From: Rhodocyclaceae bacterium
Lineage (GTDB): Bacteria; Pseudomonadota; Gammaproteobacteria; Burkholderiales; CAIKXV01
Assembly (NCBI GenBank): GCA_020248265.1
Contig: JADCHX010000010.1
Coordinates: 62,001-126,000 of the forward strand
Reading direction: 5' to 3'
DNA length: 64,000 bases
Below are positions 60,336-64,000 of this stretch, piece by piece. Numbering within the stretch: position 1 is the first letter of the stretch; every line of letters begins with the position of its first letter. Below the pieces are notes generated by a model that did no database searches, was not told the origin of the DNA, and worked only from the letters and a program-made list of their open reading frames with translations. The position numbers and the translations under genes were made by a program.

Positions 60336-61283
60336 ATGTCCCACCCGTCCACGCCGCTGGTCAGGCGCATTGCGCGCCGCATCCTGGCCGAGATCGGCGC
60401 CGGCACGCTGCCGGCCGGTGCACGCCTGAAGAGTGCCGAGCTCGCGCTGCGCCATGACGTATCCAGGTCGCCGATCGAGCGAGCGCTGCAACTGCTGGAG
60501 GAAGGTGGCGTGGCGGCACGCGAACTCAATCGCGGCTTCGTGGTGACCGGCGACCGCGACGCCCACGCGCGTACCGCACGATCGCTGGCCGAGCCTGAAG
60601 CAGCCAGGCCTTACCTGCAGATCGCAGCCGACCGGCTGGCGGGGCGCCTGCCGGAGTTCGTCACCGAGACCCTGCTCGCCGAACGCTACCGTGTGACCGG
60701 CGCGGTCCTTCGCCAGAACCTCACGCGCATGGCTCAGGAGCGCTGGATCGAACGCCGGCCCGGCTACGGCTGGCGCTTCCTGCCGGTGCTCGATGCGGCG
60801 CAGGCACATGCGGCGAGCTACCGCTTCCGGCTGGCCATCGAGCCGGCGGCGCTGCTGGAACCCGGATACCGGGTCGATGCCACCGCGTTCGCGAAGGTGC
60901 GCGCCGAACAGCGCGAACTGGTGGGACCGCGGCCGCCACGGCTCACCAGCAACGAATGGTTCGACATCGGCACGCGCTTCCATGCGACGATCGTCGGCTG
61001 TTGCGGCAACCCGTTCTTCATCGAGGCGAGCCAGCGTGCGAACCGGCTGCGCCGGCTGATCGTCTACCGGCCGTTCGGCAACACGCGCGCGTTCGTCGCC
61101 GCCGCGCGCGAACACCTGCAGCTTCTCGACCTGATCGAGGACGGCCGGCGCGAGCAGGCGGCGAGCCTTCTGCGCTCCCACCTGGAGGACATCCGGCAGG
61201 TCAAGGCCGACCTGCTGGGCGGCACCCCGGCTCCGCAGGGGGCCGAACGGCGCAGGGAGATGGACGCAGTGCCGCACTTCTGA
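60336..61283 (+). CDS. GntR-family regulator with apparently two winged-helix domains and an FCD-type domain
   Basis: The 315-residue protein begins with a GntR winged helix (LVRRIARRILAEIGAGTLPAGARLKSAELALRHDVSRSPIERALQLLEEGGV). A second DNA-binding-like segment follows (LAGRLPEFVTETLLAERYRVTGAVLRQNLTRMAQERWIERRPGYGWRF, about 105-153). The C-terminal helical part (RLAIEPAALLEPGY..., FHATIVGCCGNPFFIEA, HLQLLDLIEDGRREQAASLLRSHL) is of the FCD type and should bind an organic acid. It is a good candidate regulator of the neighbouring sugar-acid genes. ATG at 60336. Confidence 0.85.
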   Translation: MSHPSTPLVRRIARRILAEIGAGTLPAGARLKSAELALRHDVSRSPIERALQLLEEGGVAARELNRGFVVTGDRDAHARTARSLAEPEAARPYLQIAADRLAGRLPEFVTETLLAERYRVTGAVLRQNLTRMAQERWIERRPGYGWRFLPVLDAAQAHAASYRFRLAIEPAALLEPGYRVDATAFAKVRAEQRELVGPRPPRLTSNEWFDIGTRFHATIVGCCGNPFFIEASQRANRLRRLIVYRPFGNTRAFVAAAREHLQLLDLIEDGRREQAASLLRSHLEDIRQVKADLLGGTPAPQGAERRREMDAVPHF

Positions 61284-61308
61284 TCCGACGAACTAGGCAT
61301 CCATACCG

Positions 61309-62250
61309 ATGAGCACACTGTTCGCGCCGCCACCGCGCATCACCGCCAGCGTCTTCGCAGAGTTGCCGGCGACCTTCCGGGCGAAGCGGCTGTGCGCCGA
61401 ACGCATGGCATCCGGGCGCAGCGTGCCGAAGCACGGCTGCTTCCTGGAGGGACCGGCCTTCGACCGCGCCGGCAACCTGTACGTCACGGACATCCCGTTC
61501 GGACGCATCTTCCGCGTCGATGCCGGCGGCGGCTTCACGCTGGTGGCCGAGTACGATGGCGAGCCGAACGGACTGGCCATCGATGCCGATGGTCGTATCC
61601 TCGTCGCCGACTATCGACAGGGCCTGCTCGAGCTCGACCCGTTGCGCGGCACGGTGCGGGTACTGGTCGATGGCTACCGCGCCGAGCGATTCAAGGGCAT
61701 CAACGACCTGACCTTCGCCGACAACGGTGACCTGTACTTCACCGACCAGGGACAGACCGCACTCGACGACCCGACCGGCCGCGTCTACCGGTTGCGTGCC
61801 GATGGCGCGCTCGACCGGCTCGCCGGCAACCTGCCGAGCCCGAACGGGCTGGTACTCGATGGTGCACAGCGGACCCTGTATGTCGCGGTGACGCGGGCCA
61901 ATGCGGTCTGGCGCCTGCCGCTGCTCGCACCGACCCGGCAGAATCCTTCCGGCGGCGTCGCGCGCATGGGCATGTTCCTACAGCTGTCCGGTGGACGCGG
62001 CCCCGATGGCATGGCGATCGATGCGGAGGACGGACTTGCAGTGGCGCACCCCGACATGGGCGCAGTGTGGCTGTTCGACCGGCGCGGCGAGCCGGTGCTG
62101 CGCATCGATTCCCCACGCAGCGAGGTCGTGACCAACGTCGCCCATGGCGGCGCGGACCTGCGCACGCTGTACATCGTCGACTCCGAAGCCGGCTGCATCC
62201 TCACCGCGCCGGTGCCGGTACCCGGGCGGGTGCTGCCTTCCCACCGGTGA
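61309..62250 (+). CDS. SMP-30/gluconolactonase family protein
   Basis: The 313-residue protein is a six-bladed beta-propeller lactonase. FLEGPAFDRAGNLYVTDIPFGRIFRV (first metal Glu), GEPNGLAIDADGRILVADYRQGLLEL, KGINDLTFADNGDLYFTDQG (Asn metal ligand), LPSPNGLVLDGAQRTLYVAVT and PDGMAIDAEDGLAVAHPDMG mark the blades. It would open sugar-acid lactones such as that made by the uronate-dehydrogenase-like enzyme at 56238. No signal peptide. It starts 25 bases after the GntR gene and is followed 28 bases later by the P450, so the three are likely one operon. Confidence 0.9.
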   Translation: MSTLFAPPPRITASVFAELPATFRAKRLCAERMASGRSVPKHGCFLEGPAFDRAGNLYVTDIPFGRIFRVDAGGGFTLVAEYDGEPNGLAIDADGRILVADYRQGLLELDPLRGTVRVLVDGYRAERFKGINDLTFADNGDLYFTDQGQTALDDPTGRVYRLRADGALDRLAGNLPSPNGLVLDGAQRTLYVAVTRANAVWRLPLLAPTRQNPSGGVARMGMFLQLSGGRGPDGMAIDAEDGLAVAHPDMGAVWLFDRRGEPVLRIDSPRSEVVTNVAHGGADLRTLYIVDSEAGCILTAPVPVPGRVLPSHR

Positions 62251-62278
62251 TGCGGCAGGGCCGCAGCCCGTGCACCCG

Positions 62279-63598
62279 ATGACGCCTTCGCTCGCGCACC
62301 TGCCCCATTGCGGCCATCCGCCGATCCTGGCCGACCTGCGTTTCCTGCGCGACACGCTCGGCTTCCTGCGCGGGGTGCACGAGCGGCGCGGGCCGGTCAC
62401 ACGCATCTTCGTGTTCGGCCGCACACAGTTGCTGGCGCTGGGCGCCGAGGCCAACGAACGCACCCTTTTCGACAGGGACGACGCCTTCTCCGCCGCTGGC
62501 GGCTGGACGCCATTGCTCGGGGAACTGTTTCCCGGCGGACTGATCCTGCGCGATGGCCCGGACCATCGCCGCCATCGCCGCCTGATGCTGCCTGTGTTCA
62601 GGCGCGAACGCCTCGAACAGCACCGCCTGCAGATGCAGCCGATCATCGACACTGCGATCGACGACTGGCTGCAGCGCGGCCATGTCGAATTCCACGGCTG
62701 CGTGAAGCGCCTGACCCTGGACATCGGGGCACGCCTGTTCCTGGGCATGCGGTTGCAGCACGAGATCAACACCGTCGCACGCGACTTCATCGACCTGGTG
62801 CAGGCCTCGGCAGCAATGGTCCGTTACCCACTGCCTGGGGGGGCCTACCGGCGTGGTCTTCATGCGCGCATGCGGCTGGTTCGCTTCCTTTCGGAGCGGA
62901 TCGCAGCGCGCCGCGACGGCGACGGCGACGACCTGTTCTCCCTGCTCTGCCGGCAGCGCGACGAGGACGGGCGACCATATACCGATGCGGAGGTCATCGA
63001 CCACATGGTGTTCATGCTGATGGCGGCGCACGACACGACCACCAGCGCACTGGCCACGGTGGTGATGGCGTTAGGCGAACAGCCGGACTGGCAACAGCGC
63101 AACTTGAACGATGAAGGCGCGAATATCCTGCGCGAAGCCCTTCGGCTGTATCCCCCGCTGCCGACGATCGCCCGGATGGCCATGCGCGAGGTGGAACTCC
63201 ACGGCTGCCGCATTCCGGCCGGCACGCGGCTGATCGTGGCGCCGCTGTTCGTGCAGCGTGACCCGCGCTGGTGGACGGACCCGGACCGGTTCGATCCGGA
63301 CCGCTTCGGTGCGGCACGCGCCGAGCAGCGCCGGCATCCGGCTGCATGGACGCCGTTCGGCGGCGGCGCCCACATGTGTGTCGGGATGAACTTCGCCGAG
63401 ATGCAGGTGCAGGCCGTGCTGCAGTCGTTGCGCGAACGCGCCCGATGGACGGTTGCACCCGGCTTCCGCGACGACTACGCCTACCTGCCGATCGGACGGC
63501 CGCGCGGGGGCTTGCCGGTGCGCTTCGAGACGCATCGCATCGAGGCGCCCCGGCAGCACGGCAGGACGGCGCAGTCGGCGTCGCCGACGCACTGGTAA
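62279..63598 (+). CDS. Cytochrome P450
   Basis: The 439-residue soluble P450 has all key motifs: the I-helix AHDTTT (250-255), the K-helix E286-x-x-R289, the PERF-like FDPDRF (338-343) and the heme loop FGGGAHMCVG with ligand C367. LRDGPDHRRHRRLMLPVF near residue 90 is the C-helix. It resembles the single-component CYP51/CYP120-like branch in organisation; no ferredoxin or reductase is adjacent. The substrate is unknown. ATG at 62279; the frame from 62144 overlaps the lactonase gene. The last 20 residues are disordered. Confidence 0.93.
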   Translation: MTPSLAHLPHCGHPPILADLRFLRDTLGFLRGVHERRGPVTRIFVFGRTQLLALGAEANERTLFDRDDAFSAAGGWTPLLGELFPGGLILRDGPDHRRHRRLMLPVFRRERLEQHRLQMQPIIDTAIDDWLQRGHVEFHGCVKRLTLDIGARLFLGMRLQHEINTVARDFIDLVQASAAMVRYPLPGGAYRRGLHARMRLVRFLSERIAARRDGDGDDLFSLLCRQRDEDGRPYTDAEVIDHMVFMLMAAHDTTTSALATVVMALGEQPDWQQRNLNDEGANILREALRLYPPLPTIARMAMREVELHGCRIPAGTRLIVAPLFVQRDPRWWTDPDRFDPDRFGAARAEQRRHPAAWTPFGGGAHMCVGMNFAEMQVQAVLQSLRERARWTVAPGFRDDYAYLPIGRPRGGLPVRFETHRIEAPRQHGRTAQSASPTHW

Positions 63599-63705
63599 GC
63601 ATGGCCTGCCGGTCGACACCAGAGGCAACATGTCCGGCATCCATTCGATCGAGTGAGGAAACATGCCGATCCGGATCGCCTTCTGCGGGTCTTGAGGGTA
63701 CGAAG

Positions 63706-63740
63706 CCCGAGCCAGGTCGGCGTCCACGACCAGGCTCGGG
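63706..63740. terminator. Two-way terminator-like hairpin between convergent genes
   Basis: CCCGAGCC (63706-63713) pairs with GGCTCGGG (63733-63740); inside, GGTCG pairs with CGACC after one A-A mismatch, leaving a loop of seven bases. The hairpin lies between the P450 gene and the convergent CocE-type gene. No clear T-run follows on either strand. Confidence 0.5.
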
Positions 63741-63754
63741 TCACCTGCAACCGG

Positions 63755-64000
63755 TCAGCCCGCCTTCGGAATCACCGGCAGCAGCAGGAACGACTCGCGC
63801 TCGCCACCGGCATAGAGCGTGTTGGTGCCGGTGTTGTAGTCGGCGTGGTAATGCATGTACGACTGGCTGCCGACGCCGTCGCGCGGCTGCACGTCCAGCC
63901 GCAGACGGCTGCCCTTCGCGAACACCATCGACGTCGGCCAGATCTCGACCTGGACCTGCACGATCTCGCCGGGCTTCAGGTGCAGGCGCCGCTTGTGCCG
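63755..64000 (-). CDS. CocE/NonD-type hydrolase, C-terminal fragment (5' end outside window)
   Basis: The frame is open from the window edge to TGA at 63755, giving the last 81 residues. RRLHLKPGEIVQVQVEIWPTSMVFAKGSRLRLDV and the ending AGGERESFLLLPVIPKAG are typical of the C-terminal jelly-roll domain of X-Pro dipeptidyl-peptidase/CocE-type serine hydrolases, which act on ester or amide bonds. The catalytic domain lies beyond the window, so activity cannot be judged. A GTG at 63961 in this frame is internal, not the start. Confidence 0.8.
   Translation of the reverse strand, partial: RHKRRLHLKPGEIVQVQVEIWPTSMVFAKGSRLRLDVQPRDGVGSQSYMHYHADYNTGTNTLYAGGERESFLLLPVIPKAG

Overview
The window is a GC-rich bacterial chromosome segment, most probably from a betaproteobacterium of Burkholderiales type. 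Three things point that way: the riboflavin/NusB/ThiL/PgpA/CinA gene order with a RibBA fusion whose cyclohydrolase half has lost its zinc cysteines, an imuA-imuB-dnaE2 mutasome cassette, and eight Bug/TctC-type periplasmic receptors. I see no tRNA or rRNA gene, CRISPR array, phage gene or transposase. The exact genus cannot be read from the sequence.

Layout. 1-8753 (minus strand): a partial polysaccharide deacetylase, then a compact housekeeping run read as glyA, nrdR, ribD, ribE, ribBA, ribH, nusB, a small membrane protein, thiL, pgpA and pncC (cinA C-terminal type). 8894-12116: TRAP transporter membrane subunits (plus) facing a DctP-type receptor (minus), separated by tandem palindromes. 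12234-14734: RNase D and an MmgE/PrpD protein. 14807-20672: the SOS-type imuA-imuB-dnaE2 operon, with a LexA-like operator touching the imuA start codon and a hairpin repeat captured in frame inside dnaE2. 21092-29912: a membrane diguanylate cyclase, a flavin reductase/DUF2891/EamA overlapping operon, a six-helix potassium channel, pmbA, darP and a response regulator with a degenerate GGDEF domain. 30040-34005: a Bug receptor, mog, an esterase and a protein with a PilZ-like C-terminus. 34099-38682: three overlapping or adjacent MFS genes and dsbC. 38773-45437: acyl-CoA and hydroxy-acid metabolism genes (enoyl-CoA hydratase, CoA transferase, ornithine cyclodeaminase-like, 3-hydroxyisobutyrate dehydrogenase-like, D-tartrate-dehydratase-like enolase family), a TrmH-family methylase and DUF1993.

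45795-59080 is the most striking accessory region. It is a minus-strand run of thirteen tightly packed genes, seven of them Bug receptors, interleaved with a Gfo/Idh oxidoreductase, OtnC, OtnK, a tartrate/isopropylmalate-type dehydrogenase, a uronate-dehydrogenase-like protein and a haloacetate-dehalogenase-like hydrolase. No TctA/TctB membrane partner lies in the window. The likely theme is capture and breakdown of four- to six-carbon sugar acids or hydroxy acids. Facing it at 59195-63598 are an Ldh2-type dehydrogenase, a GntR regulator with what looks like two winged-helix domains, an SMP-30 lactonase and a cytochrome P450. The window ends in a partial CocE-type hydrolase.

Non-coding structure is concentrated at convergent gene junctions: tandem GGGTC/GACCC palindromes at 10.8 and 14.8 kb (a related hairpin is the one inside dnaE2) and two long near-perfect inverted repeats at 45.5-45.7 kb. 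Other intergenic gaps are short. The only two above 300 bases are 20673-21091 (operator plus a possible 47-codon ORF) and 45438-45794 (the two inverted repeats).
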